The translations under genes and the position numbers were made by a program. 64,000 bases of DNA from assembly GCA_916610825.1 (NCBI GenBank), contig OU744450.1, positions 26,890,350 to 26,954,349 of the forward strand, written 5' to 3'. Positions 27,301 through 39,428 of this stretch are shown in pieces (position 1 is the first letter of the stretch; each line of letters opens with the position of its first letter). This DNA comes from Haliclystus octoradiatus. Lineage: Eukaryota > Cnidaria > Staurozoa > Stauromedusae > Haliclystidae. The notes below the pieces were generated by a model, which was not told the origin of the DNA, searched no databases, and saw only the letters and a program-made list of their open reading frames with translations.

Positions 27301-30300
27301 TTTTATGATTGGTCCTTTTGAACGTTTTGATCTCTTCATCTGGCGGCAAATTAATTTCATCATGTTTGACACACAACCTTGAATTGTTCTCAAACAAAAT
27401 TATAATCAAACCTGCAGATCAAATCTAGAACAGCATCACCAAGAAATTCAAGCGTTTCGTTATATTTCCATCTGAATAACAAATGAAATGAAAATAATTA
27501 AAATATCAATTGCTTAGTAACAATCCGTTTGAGAGAAATTAGGAAGATTGTGGCAGTTGAACCTATCAAATTCAGATCAAATCAGACATGATTATCAATT
27601 TTTTTTAACAGTTTTGTTAGAGTGCATGAACACATCTCTGCATATTCTTAAATAAATTTTCTACTTACAAAATTACCTGAAAATTTTGGTTTTCAAATCA
27701 TTTGAATTTTCTTGGCTTTGTTCCTGGTAAGAAAGATCATCGTCTACCAAAGACAATTAAAACAACAGCCATACAACAAGAGAGAAAAATCAGTCTAGCA
27801 AAATATTAATGCCATTAAACAGAGCGGAAAATAATGATCAAAATGTAGCCTGAAAATGTTAAAAATGTAAACTATCAATTGTAAAGAAAAGGTATTGTTA
27901 TCAAATTGTCACATAAACATGTCTAAATTAAAGAGAAACTGGTATATACTTGTATTTAATGGTATCTGGTTGATGATTGCATTGTATTAAGAGTGGAACT
28001 ATGCGTCACAGTTGATAATAACATTGACTTCTAATTTTTTATTGCTAATAATAATTGTAATGAAAAGTACGTACATATTTCATCTTAACAACAAACCTTT
28101 GATTTTAGAATACCATCGCTTTTCGTCATTGTTACGATGCTCCTTGAAAAATCTAGTTCCTAGTCGATTGTGCAACACTTCAATCTCATCAAAATTAGCA
28201 CCGTAATGCCGACAGCGGGAAATATGTGTCATTGCCACCTTGAATAAAACGTTGATCTTTTAGAAGTTGAAAACATAAATAAAATACAATTTAATGTTGA
28301 TACAACTTTGATTTGTTGGACCTGACAGATTTATCAAGTTCGGTACACAAATTCTACTAAAATAATTCAAAAGCATTAGAATTGCTCAAAATAATTTGTC
28401 AATAATGAAATATTTATGAAATATTTAGATGCCAATTTTTGTTTTTGATTGGGATTTATTATTTTGCCACAAGCTGACTAAGCTAATAGCTTTTTTGCCA
28501 GGGTGTTTGGTTAGCTGGTTATTGTTTATTTTAAGTGTGTGTGATTTTAATGGTCGGATGCCTTTCCTGTCGCCAGCCAACCAATAGTGCTCATGCCAGG
28601 GATTGAATCAAAGAGCCTGCGGGCCGATGTCTAACAGCAAGTATTATTAGAAATTTCTATGTGTCTCAGAGACTTCATAATTTTAATTCTGCATTACATA
28701 TTTCTTCGTTACAGTTATGAAATTATTGAGAAAAACGTTTCCCCTGCGTAAAACAATTCAGGAGTTCATGTTCTGTTCTGTTCAGTGAACTCCTGAACTG
28801 TTTTTCGCAGGGGTTAACTTGATGTGTTTATCAACTAACGATTATATTGGTATGTATAAAATAGCAAAACTGAATCAGCATTTTATTAAACCATGTTACC
28901 GTGATTCAAAATGAATTGGCTATAGCCTCATAACATTAATCACAGAATGGTATGCTAAAAGAGAATATTACTAATGTACAGTGTTGTTACCTTGATAATT
29001 TCTAAGTTTACATAGACCCACTCACAAAAGACATTCTTCTCTATCACAGAGGGAACATATTATTTACCTGTAGAAGATCCAAATTCTCAAAAGTATAATT
29101 CAATTGATTTTGTAATTGCTGAAGTTTGAAGTGAATTTGCAGATGTTCTATCATAGCAGGAATAAGTAAGGCATCCTGAAAGAAACAAACTCAACATTTA
29201 CGCTGTACAACGTGGTGTATATACTCATGTTTATTGATATTCAATTGATAATTCATGAAAATTCTTTTACAGTTCATGAACATGTTAATAATAACTCATA
29301 CAAATTTTATGGTAATTCATGAACATTCGTTTGCAGTTCATAAACAATTCATGAATATTTTTAAATTGAAAAATGCTCAACGAAGTTTATAACCATTCGA
29401 TTACCTGCTTTTGAAGAACTGCGTTTCACGGGACCCCAGTAGCTAAATCATACATTGTTATTACCTGGCAGATTGACGAACATAGACCAGTATATAAACA
29501 TTTCTTAGCAGCAATAACTGTTGTGTCGATTCTAAAATGATAAATGAATGATTTGAAATTACACTACAAACCGATAAGTGCAGGAGGCCTCTATATATAC
29601 AGGCTTGCGTTAATAGAAAATACTATATTAAATATTACAAGAGTGATCACTATGGGCAGATGACCACTGAATAGAGGTGACTGTTAAAACAGGTTTGATT
29701 GTATGATGCCTTATTTTCAATAGCATCAGCCTATTTGATAACAGATCTTCACAGTAGCGCGGTTTTGTTTATTATATTTTCAGTATAAAATGCTGGATTT
29801 GGATCAGGATTTAAACCTCATTTTTAATTGATCAACCATTTGTCAGAATAATGTATAACTACTATTTCTTACCTTGAATAACGTTGACTAAAGATCTATA
29901 GAAAGAATATCATAAAGAACAATGTAATTAACAATTATGGTTACAAATTACAAATTTAAATAACGCTTGCTAAGGTGAATATGTTAATATACCCTTTCAC
30001 TCTTTGATGATTCTGATATTTTTCTTTTCCTGCAGAGAAATAGAACATATATTGTTATGGCCACACTGCAGAAAGATGTCACTAGTTCATGAACAGTTCA
30101 TGAATGTTAAATGGCCCAATTTTCATGAACTATGTATAAGGCGTTCATGAACAGTTCTCTAACATTTTGAACAGTTTATATGACTCTTGTGAAAACAGTT
30201 CATGAATGTTAAATGGCCCAATTTTCATTAACTATGTATAAGGCGTTCATGAACAGTTCTTTAACATTTTGAACAGTTTATATGACTCTTGTGAAAACAG

Positions 30301-33300
30301 TTCATGAATGTTAAATGGCCCAATTTTCATTAACCATGTATAAGGCGTTCATGAACAGTTCTTTAACATTTTGAACAGTTTATATGACTCTTGTGAAAAC
30401 AGTTCATGAATGTTAAGTGGCCCAATTTTCATTAACTGTGTATAAGGCGTTCATGAACAGTTCTTTAACATTTTTTAGTAGCGTTCCACTACAGCTAATA
30501 AAATGTGATAGCTCATTACATCACCTGTTCTGTATCACATAAATATGTAACAAGGATGTATGGCGTGTCTATGATCTTAGCCTTTTTAGACCAGGCTGTC
30601 AATTGAAAAATCCTTCAACATTGGTTCAAATATTCATAAGTAATGGTTGCATAAATGGGATGGAAATGGATGGTTACCGTGACAAAACCAAACTTATAGC
30701 AGTGTATGGAATGAGTTTGTATTACCTTGGGATGATGTCATTCAAATACGAAATCATCAGACAATCCTAAAAGAGATTTAAAAAATGAAATTGAAACATA
30801 TTCCAAATTGTTATTTTCATTACACAGTGAAACCTGTATACAACAGCCAGCTATGAGAGGTAGATATATTGACCACTTTACGCAGGTGGCCTTTATATAC
30901 AGGTTTCTTTGCTTAAAGGGGAAAAATGACCGGTTGGCTCTACACGGTTAGAGTCACATGCGTACTTGTCGTTTGTATTGTTTCTGTGTCTGAAACCATG
31001 CTGAAACTTGAAATTTTCATTATACCTAAGCCATGACTGACATTGATTGTTGAATTTATGAAAACCTGAATTCAAATTGAGCTTGTAACTAACACCGGTC
31101 AATGTTTCTTTGCTTAAATTTAACGACACATATCTGAGCTGAGCTGATTATTATCAGATTGCCTTATCCAAATTAATCTATTAAACTCACAAATAATTAA
31201 AAATAACTACACAATTACCTTCCCTTTTCGTCTCTCCAAATTAATGTTGTCAACTCTGATACTTTTACAATTCTAATCAAATTCAAAAAGTGAAGCTAAA
31301 ATTAAACAATGGGCAGTTTATTCACGTGTTCATTGTCTTAATTTAACAAGGTTGACCTGGAAAGCTGTAATGCTTATTTCACCCGGGGCCATCTACAAAT
31401 ACTTGTAAATTTAAATAGAATAACTTTAAAAAGAATTAAGGCAAGAAAATGTTTTGTCAACAATATGCGTCGGTGACCCCCCTAGAGTTACATACAAAAC
31501 TTTTGAAACCTGAGTAGACTTCTACTCGAATTGAACGTTATAAATTCCAATTCTTGTTTTTTTTACGAACTGTTCATGCGGTTCTAATAGATAACAAGGA
31601 TTTCAGATTGTTGGGGACCATACCTCTTGTTGCAGGAATACAATTTTTTCCAACAGTTGATTGAAGCACTTCTTATCTGTAGTTGCTTCAGGTATCTATG
31701 GATGAAGTACACATTTAATCTTGATTTGAATATTTTTTGGCAAAGATTTCCATTTCTCGGATAAGCAATACATATCAGTTGTGTTGATGGATATTGATAT
31801 ATATCTAAACTTTCATAAAATTAGGCTTGATACTAAAATTACTTTTGCCCAGTACAAATGAGATCTTGAAATTCATCTGCACTGATTGATCCACAGTTGC
31901 GCCCTTTCCTCCGACAATAGCAACACACAAACATTTTTATAAATCATGGCAAAAAATATAATATTCTTCAATATAAAATAGAACAAGTGAAACTTTAATG
32001 AAAATTATTCAAATTAAATGAACAGGAAGTTGCCAAAAGTGATGCCTACGACAAATGGTAAGTCGCATGTAAAAACAATCATTTGAATTAGGGTTTTAAG
32101 ATTTAAGCTGTTCTCATATTGAACTGTTTACTACGACTTATATGAACGCGATAATCGATCATATATTGGCACTGCAAAAGACTTGTTGAAAATGTCACTT
32201 CGGTTCCAATGATACACTCAAAATAAGAAAAGCATTTGCTGCAAAGGCTCCTAATTTTTCTGTCTTCCTTATCTCTAATGATGCAACACTCGGCAAACAG
32301 TAGAGTATAGGTATTGGAAATATTTGATAATCAACATTTTAATTTGATAGTTCAAAACTATTCTATTATTGTACCTTATCAAGCCTCATTTGGTTGGTGA
32401 TAATATAATCAATGATAGCGTACATAGGAAGAAAACACGTAGAACCATCTAAAATTTAAATTAAAAAACAATTTTTAAATCAATAGTCTCCATCAAACCT
32501 TGTAGAAGCACCAGGGTTCAATAAAATATCATTGCTTCCAAGGTTTGACCCTGCTTGTTACTTAATCTTGTTGGACTCCTCCTGGTGAACTTGAATTGTA
32601 TCAACTTGAATCACAGCAAGCAATTTCAGAAGAATATGATGTGCATACTCTTCCAGCTGCTAGTTTGGTGTACAAAGAAAGCGCCATTTGTTCAGCTTTC
32701 TGCTTACGGTATATTAAATCAAAAGAAACTGGAACTACAAAACCTCTTACTCAGTTTCAACAACAAACTCTTATTGATGTTCAGGCTTCTGAACGATTTT
32801 CGGTATTTAAATGAGTTAAACAATCTTTTGAAATGAGACACTGGAGTGACATACTAAACAACGTGTGTAGGTCAAGTGATTGGTTGTAACTATGTTTTTA
32901 CTCTGAATAAATCATGATGATGATGATGATGATGTTTCCACATGGCATCAATGATAAGTCTCTTTTTGATGTTACCTGTACATGGAAGTAAGCAGGATAT
33001 GGATATGAACATAATACATATAGTCAAACCTCTTTTACCGGTCACCTCTATAAAGCGGTCACCTGTCTATAGTGGTCACCCTTGCAATGTCTAAAATAGT
33101 ATTTTCTATTGAATCAAACCTGTATATAAAGGCCACCTGTCTATAGTGGTCAATTTATCTATCTCTTGTAGCTGGCTGTTATATACAGGTTTCACTGTAC
33201 ATGATGAATCTACACTTGCATCATATGTTAATTGATTAATCATGTGAAAAAAGTTATTTAGTTCATGAGCATGAAATTACTCAATTGTCCGTCAACTTTT

Positions 33301-36300
33301 CATTAAAAATCCATGATCAGTTCATGAAAATTTCGGCATTCATAGACCGATTGCGAATTGTTCATGAACAAATTAATTTATTGGCAGATTGCTTACGTTT
33401 GGTCTTTCGTTTGAAATGTGGCATCATTTGAATCCCAGGGAGTGTGGATATTGCTTCTGCAAACAAAATGGCATCCTGCTTAATGCGAAACATAAATCAC
33501 TTGAGGCAGAGTTTGCCTTGTTAAAAAGTTATCAAAAATTTGATCAAATTGAAATCAATACAAAATTTGACTGAGCTGTTTTAACAGTGTGACTATCAGT
33601 TATATTACCTGAAAATGGAATATTAACATTATGCAAAGCTTGATTAATACGTCAAACAAGGTTTGTTTATTTTGCAATGCAGCTAGTGTGTGTATTAGTG
33701 ATGTGCAGGTAACTTACTATTAAAATCAAATGAAGATATTTGCATCACATCTTCAAATAAATAACTGAAAAATAGATCTAAATCTTTCCATGTGTAAAAC
33801 TGCAAAGAAATTGAAGAAACAATTGAAGAAGTTTGAAATAACCAATCACATGCCAAGGCTTCAATCATTTTCTATTTCATGACTTACTATGTTTATATTT
33901 TCTTCAACCAATTTCAATCTGTACTCTTGACCAAATCGTAAAATGTTGCAATTTGTAGTCTGAAATTAAAAATCATACTTGTGAAAAAGAGAGATGATAC
34001 CTAATCAAGAGGCCTACATTCAAAACTACAGTGAGGTAATAATGATACATTTCAAATACGTCTGAAAGTGTCTAATGATGACACATCACCAATTCACCAT
34101 TAATATAATTCTTTCCAATAAGTACAAAATATAGAAAACATATAATTATATCTTAATTGTAAAACTTTGTCTTACTTATTGAACATAGGGCTAAAAGCAA
34201 CATTTGCCTGATAATTGTTTCAGCAAGAAACCTAAAGTCATATTTGCTACTTCAAGTTTCACGCTTACTATTATCTAATCTCTGCTATTTATTTATTGCA
34301 TTCAGTCCTATGTCTGATCAGCAAGACAACGTTTTACAATACTATATATATACATATAAGTTGATAGTAATTAGATATTTGATAGTATTGATTAATGTAA
34401 CAAAACTAACCTTTAATTTATTTTATTTTATTTATACCTTTAATGATAATTTGTAACAATCCCTTCTCGCAATCTCTTCATTCTACCACACATAGGCCTT
34501 CCCTTATCACAACTTTCTTTAGAAACATTTGTTAAGTAACGAAGTAGCAAAATCGCTTTGGCCGAGGTACTTCTATACAACTTTTCTATTTTTAAAGGGT
34601 TGTTTGTGAACTGTTTATAAGGTATTAATGAAGAGTTCATGAACTCAATTAATTTTTTTTGCAAAGGTGCTGTAGCAATGGCGGTGATTCCCTTTTACTG
34701 AAGACAGGCTAAACAACTAATGGACTCCAAGAGATATGCCTTGATTGTCAACAAAATTTTCAGCCCCTTATAACATAATTTCCTCAGGATCATTCCTCTT
34801 CATCATAGCCGCTGTGTCTGACAAAAGGTTTAGCCTCCCAGAATTCTACGACACGTTCAACATTTTCCTTCTGAATTTTTGTTGAGGCTTGCCATACGAA
34901 TCAGAAAGATTTCAGTTTTGTTCTGAATTTTAAGTAGTCTTCCGCGATCTATGATCCAAGGATCTACTTTTTCAGACCCTGAATCCATTTGTGGTACTCA
35001 TGTTACGTTCACATAAAGTTGAGATATGAGGAACATAATCAAACATTAATCTATATCCATCAACATTTTGCAGTCTTTTTGTATAGGTGTTACCTCTGCA
35101 AGTCGAACATGTGATAAAACAAAGAATCCATCAAATTTCCATTCCTTCTGTTGCCAAACGATTGATTGCAGATGTTTCACCTATCAGACAGAACGATATC
35201 CCATATTAAGAAATGTCTGTCTGTCTCTTAGGCATAGGAATCATCAATGACCCAGACAAATCCTAATTCAAATTTACAGCATGTGATTTTCAAAAATGAA
35301 TGTTATAATAATACTTTACAACAAATAACTTTACATAATTCATACATGAATTTCAACATCATTTATTCCAAGAAGAAGATGAAAGTTCATAAATATTGAC
35401 AAGCATATATCTTTCCATCAACTTATCATCATGAGGAGTTAAGCCTGTTTCTATAGTAGATTTGCCTGCGACACTGTCTGTGATTGTGTTGGCAGTGGTA
35501 TTAATATTTTTATATGGAGGATTAGCTCAGATGGCGGAGCAATCGAACTTCAGATCGGATCATATCTGATCGACTGTGGTTCGAATCCCCCTAAGGTCAA
35601 CTCAGCCTTGACTTTATCTGAAACATCAAATGAGTACCATCTGAGGATGGCGGATGGAATGGTCCAGAGAGAATTGCATTGTGAGTAGCTGCGGCGCATC
35701 ATTGCGCATTGACAATCAAGACCTATCTGCCATGAAATCTGATGAAATTGATCTGCAGTGTCGCGGCTGAGATCAACAAAGAGCGTTTAAAATCATTGCT
35801 CTCAGCGAAAAAAACCACTCATCTAGAAATAGAGGAGTGGTACGGGTGCCTTCGGTAGGGCGACACCGTCTACATTACTTTTTATTGATATTTTGTAAAT
35901 GTAAACCACAAATAAACAAATAGCTAACTTCTACTACAACATTATAGCAGAAAATAGGGAAAAAAGAGAATGAAAATCGAAAAATTATGGGCTGCTACAG
36001 CAGGTGACTTTATTTCTTGAGATAAATATCCTAGATTGACTCAAATGGGTCATTAATCCTCTATCATAAAAAAAGGGTGTGTTATGACCTTAGATACTAA
36101 CAAATCTGAATGTCGGAATGTCTTGCTGAACACAAATAATAAACTGTAATACCTTGTTGTTACTCTGTGGTGATAATTTAATAGAGTAAACATATTTATG
36201 CCTTTCTGATTTGTTTATGTTTGGCATCTGATCTTGTTCCTGCAATAGATGTATTTCAAAATCAAATTAGGACAAAGTACAACAGCAGTGTCTGAGGAAA

Positions 36301-38720
36301 GGTTTAGTCTTTTTGAATCTTAGAGCTGTTACAACATTTTCTTCTGAATTTTTTGATAATATTTGACCTATAAATAAGAAATTTATCAATGTTCTTCTAA
36401 ATTTGCTCTCTCCTTCCGGGATCTAGGAAACCAGGATCTTCACTTTTTGGACCCTGTACAACATAAAATCAAACTATCACAGACAAAACTGTTCATTAGA
36501 TGATTGCCTTAAACAAAAATGCATAAAATTCTTCCTGCTCACTCGAAATCGTAGGAAATCTACTTTATTGACAACAATTAGATTTGAAACTTGAATTGAT
36601 CAGATTGGATTGAATTTGCATTAGGGTTGGATTCGCACACTTTTACTCTTGTAAAAGACAAATTGAGAAAATATCCATCAGTAGGCTATCAATTGTCCCC
36701 TTCATGAAAGCAATTTTTTTTTTTTTTTTAATTTAATATTTAAAAGAGGAAAAGCCTCACTCATCTTCGATGATTTTCAGGAGGTTCCTCGAAAAAGCCA
36801 TTTTTAGAGCTACTATCTACAATCAAGACAGAACAAATTAAAATGCTTGGAATTGCAAAATTAGCAAAACACTTCGGAACATGCTTTGTTCGTGGCTCTA
36901 AAGAAACATCCTTGCAAAATTTCATGAACAGTTAATAATTGTTTCAAAATAGGAAAGAGTGACTAACAAACTTACAGGTGCAATGGTATCCTCTTCCAAA
37001 ACTGAAAATGAATGAGATGATTGATAAAAACCATTATCAAATAGTCCTAGGTCATGCAAATGACACTGTAGTATTCTAGTTTAAGACCAATAGAACACCA
37101 CATAAATATAGTAGCTGACCACCGACAGAGAGAGGATGAATAATGAGTATCATATGACTGAAGTAACAGAGCCTCTTTGACGGTGAACCAGCTATTAAGT
37201 TCATGTTTACACGATGAAGGTTCAAGAGTAAGAGGGGGAATACAGATAATATATTACTATTTACAAGGTAGAGAGTATGTGATTACAAACGGAAGTTACA
37301 ATATGAAGTTAACAATAGCACAGAGCTGTAATATTCAGTACAACACTATCATTTTCAACTACAGAAGATTACGACATGATATGACATGACGTGTTGCAGT
37401 TAGAATATGTTATGATTGGATATATATTGTTGACCTCTTAAGCTATAATTATGTGGCTTAGTTTCTTGGATACAATAGAAATAATAAACAGAAAACCATG
37501 ATAGAATGCATAGGCAAGCGTAGCTATGAATCATCATTTCAAACGTAGTTAAATGAGTCATTGAACAAATTCTCAATCAACAAAATATTCTCAAAAACAG
37601 AAATTTTGGATATCATCTTGCCAGAAAACAAATCTATGAATTACATAATATTATACAGTATACATTAAATATTATATGATATAAAATATCAACAACGTCG
37701 TTCAGCATAGTAAATACTACAGCAGTAGCCTCCATTTTTTAATGAAAATCTTACGATTTAGACCCTTTGGTTTCTTATTGAAATCATTTGAATTTGTTTG
37801 AGAGGCAAATCTTAATTGGAGATTTCTGAATTTGATGTGAAGAAGTAAGAGCTGCTCTGTTGGTTCAATAGTAATGCCACCCTGTTTGAAAAACATAATA
37901 AAGTATGAGGATCCATTACCAGATTAAAAGAAGATTGATTGTCTTTCTGAATATTCGTGTACCTAATAGAACACGGACATAACAAGCTAATGCTACTAGA
38001 TCCCCTTTACTACACACAAGTTACAGGCTCAGGTAAAACAAACGTGTAGCCTAATGTATTTTAACATTTACTTTTCATAAGCGTTTGATGTTTCAAACTT
38101 TGATTGGTCGATTCCTACCACCATGTGGCTCTTTGTTATGTCATAGCAAGATATTATAATAGAGCCAAGATAGTCTAACTCAGCTTTGTGTTTTAAAAAG
38201 TTATAAACAGGCCATAATATCATCTTACCTTTGGGAAATTCAACCAAATAAATGTATTTAACATTCTCAAGTATTGAATAATTCAAATTTAAAAACAACA
38301 TCTTTGTCCGACATCAATATTAACATCCTCAAAAATCTATCTTTGTTGACCCAATATCAATTATTTCCAAACATTTTGATTCTGAAGTAAGATAATATTA
38401 TGGCCTGTTTAAGACTCTTTAAAACACAAATCTGGAAAGTTTGTTGACCGATCCCAAATGAAATAAAATTCGAAAAACTATACTTTGAACAGAGAAAAGG
38501 GTAAGGGAGAATTTTATCATCTCTACAAAAGTTAGGCTACGTTTGATTAGTACCTAGGCCTACACATCTTACTTAGAAATCTTATTTACATTTCAAAGTT
38601 CCTAGACTTCTAGGTTAAATAAAATCAGTTGTTCTTACTTATAGTTTTATTTACTATTAATATGGTACTTACATTTTCATTTTCAATTTGATCATAAAAA
38701 TTAGATACTTTCAACGACAT
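21365..38720 (-). CDS. Drosha-like RNase III, short form (745 aa)
   Basis: Thirty-three minus-strand exons: 38673-38720, 37755-37881, 36976-37001, 36192-36239, 33888-33959, 33718-33799, 33397-33456, 32375-32448, 31624-31685, 31219-31261, 30726-30766, 29993-30029, 29873-29895, 29465-29531, 29068-29175, 28097-28238, 27677-27743, 27412-27471, 26698-26797, 26191-26228, 25992-26050, 25834-25907, 25647-25691, 25167-25220, 24604-24707, 24413-24518, 23643-23724, 23290-23328, 23122-23204, 22914-23023, 22402-22445, 22122-22170, 21365-21428; 2238 nt, phases consistent. RNase III domain a (from about 307) has LEFLGDAV and ANCVEAVIGS; domain b (from about 520) has GNNQRLEFLGDS and ADVLEAFVAA; a dsRNA-binding domain ends the protein. 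GFNLLT-G-NQR, LRSSLVN-QAKVA-ELG and VAVY-G are Drosha-specific. Unlike animal Drosha (over 1000 aa) there is no Pro-rich/RS N-terminus and only about 300 residues precede domain a. Inferred nuclear dsRNA cleavage; a paralog is possible. A few N-terminal exons are less sure. Confidence 0.85.
21718..21983. mobile_element. MITE with CCCGGGGG termini and 8-bp TSD, copy 2
   Basis: Starts CCCGGGGGTAACTCC and ends with the inverted GGACTTACCCCCCCTCGG. Flanked by the 8-bp direct repeat GTCAATGG (21710-21717 and 21984-21991). Same family as the copy at 20381-20705, in the last intron of the Drosha-like gene. Confidence 0.8.
23470..23585. repeat. Dispersed repeat copy in Drosha-like intron
   Basis: Inverted version of the TATAGTGGTCA family: TATACAGGTGACCATTACAA, ACTATAGACATGAGGCCACT and TATAAAGGTGACCG. 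The plus-strand open frame over it is a chance product of the repeat. Confidence 0.5.
30096..30480. repeat. 102-bp tandem repeat, about 3.8 copies
   Basis: Copies begin GTTCATGAATGTTAA at 30096, 30198, 30300 and 30402, an exact 102-base period with very few differences. Each unit contains the palindromic core GTTCATGAAC twice in variant form. The same core is scattered through the Drosha-like introns (26290-26370, 27110-27200, 28760-28800, 29240-29370, 33250-33370, 34600-34650), so this array is a local amplification of a dispersed repeat. Confidence 0.9.
32560..32911 (+). pseudogene. Possible processed retrocopy of an unidentified gene 3' end
   Basis: On the plus strand an open frame running to a TGA at 32812-32814 encodes a protein-like sequence: PPGELELYQLESQQAISEEY, then TLPAASLVYKES, then KPLTQFQQQTLIDVQASERF. 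It has no intron, starts abruptly, and is followed about 90 bases later by AATAAA (32906) and a short ATG microsatellite. It lies inside an intron of the minus-strand Drosha-like gene. This is the layout of a 5'-truncated retrocopy. I do not recognise the parent gene, and no clear poly(A) tail or target duplication is visible. Confidence 0.45.
33020..33200. repeat. Dispersed TATAGTGGTCA repeat, fullest copy
   Basis: Contains CGGTCACCTGTCTATAGTGG, TATTTTCTATTGAATCAAAC, TATATAAAGGCCACCTGTCT and TATAGTGGTCAATTTATCTA, ending ATACAGGTTTCACTG. It matches 1795-1925 almost block for block and can serve as the family reference in this window. Confidence 0.75.
34660..36180. other. Large intron 4 of the Drosha-like gene
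   Basis: The intron spans 33960-36191. Apart from the SINE at 35515 it is AT-rich. Two related blocks with CTGTGTCTGACAAAAGGTTT and TTCTTTCGATC-type motifs occur at about 34810-34990 and 36280-36450 (shared TCTGA, ACAACATTTTCTTCTGAATT and CCAAGGATCT-like words), suggesting another old repeat. No exon is seen. Confidence 0.35.
35515..35870 (+). repeat. tRNA-derived SINE
   Basis: The left end, GGAGGATTAGCTCAGATGG, is a good tRNA acceptor/D-arm with A box, and GGTTCGAATCCCCCT about 55 bases on is a near-perfect B box and T arm. The rest (35595-35870) is a body unrelated to tRNA with GC-rich blocks such as GCTGCGGCGCATCATTGCGC and CGGTAGGGCGACACCG near the end. Not a functional tRNA gene: the middle arm is too long and the acceptor stem pairs poorly. 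It lies in Drosha-like intron 4. Confidence 0.7.
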
Positions 38721-39428
38721 TCTCTTGTCTCTGTCAAAATCAATTATCAAACATGTAGGGCCTATGGACAGGACAGGCTGGCAGGCAGACACACTAGCCT
38801 AACCATAAACCATCCACCAAAGAGGAGAGAGTTATTCCATAAAATATACCTATACGAGCAAAAAGTAATATCTTTTTTTTAGTATTCATTGGAATATTTT
38901 GAGGTAAACCTAGCACCAGCAATGTTGCTATTATCTTTTGTGGCCAAAATTACCAGTCTTGTTGTCTTGAAATAATGAACAAAATCAGGTTTTGTTGCCA
39001 GTCAACGCCCCATATCCCAATTGCCTCGTCTTGAAAAGTGGAAATCTTGCGCCAAATCTTTGTTAAAATCGAAAGCGAAAGTGGAAACTGAGGTGAAGGT
39101 CCGAATGAAAAAACCCAAATTTTAAGAATAATTGCAAGTAAAAAAAATACAATCAGCCTTACAAACGTGTTTAACTTTTTAAGCACTTTGGAGGGAGTTC
39201 ATCTACGGAGCAATTAGATTGAGATACATGTTGTACAGAAAAATGGAAATACATCATTCATACGTACTAAACAAATGTACCTGTTCTTCACTTCTTGAAT
39301 TTGATTTAATGATTTTTTAATTTGACCGATGTTTAAAATTATCCAAAATATTATTATTATAATCTATTTATAGTATATTGGGTATTACATATATATATGT
39401 TATCAAAATGTTTACTATTTATTTATCA
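38721..39428. other. Intergenic region, Drosha-like promoter side
   Basis: About 700 bases between the 3' end of the tektin-like gene and the start of the Drosha-like gene, both minus strand. It must hold the Drosha-like promoter and 5' UTR. I see no exon or known regulatory motif. Confidence 0.4.

Noticed and set aside
31826..31900. Possible extra Drosha-like exon (KGRNCGSISADEFQDL frame)
   Set aside because: No frame of this segment fits the phases of its neighbours. The exon ending at 32375 joins directly and in frame to the exon starting at 31685.
35518..35595. Functional tRNA gene
   Set aside because: A and B boxes are good, but the cloverleaf is not: the middle arm is too long, the acceptor stem pairs poorly, and a SINE body follows.
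38950..39186. Minus-strand ORF with hydrophobic N-terminus
   Set aside because: No splice or homology support; it lies in the presumed Drosha-like promoter region and looks like chance in AT-rich DNA.
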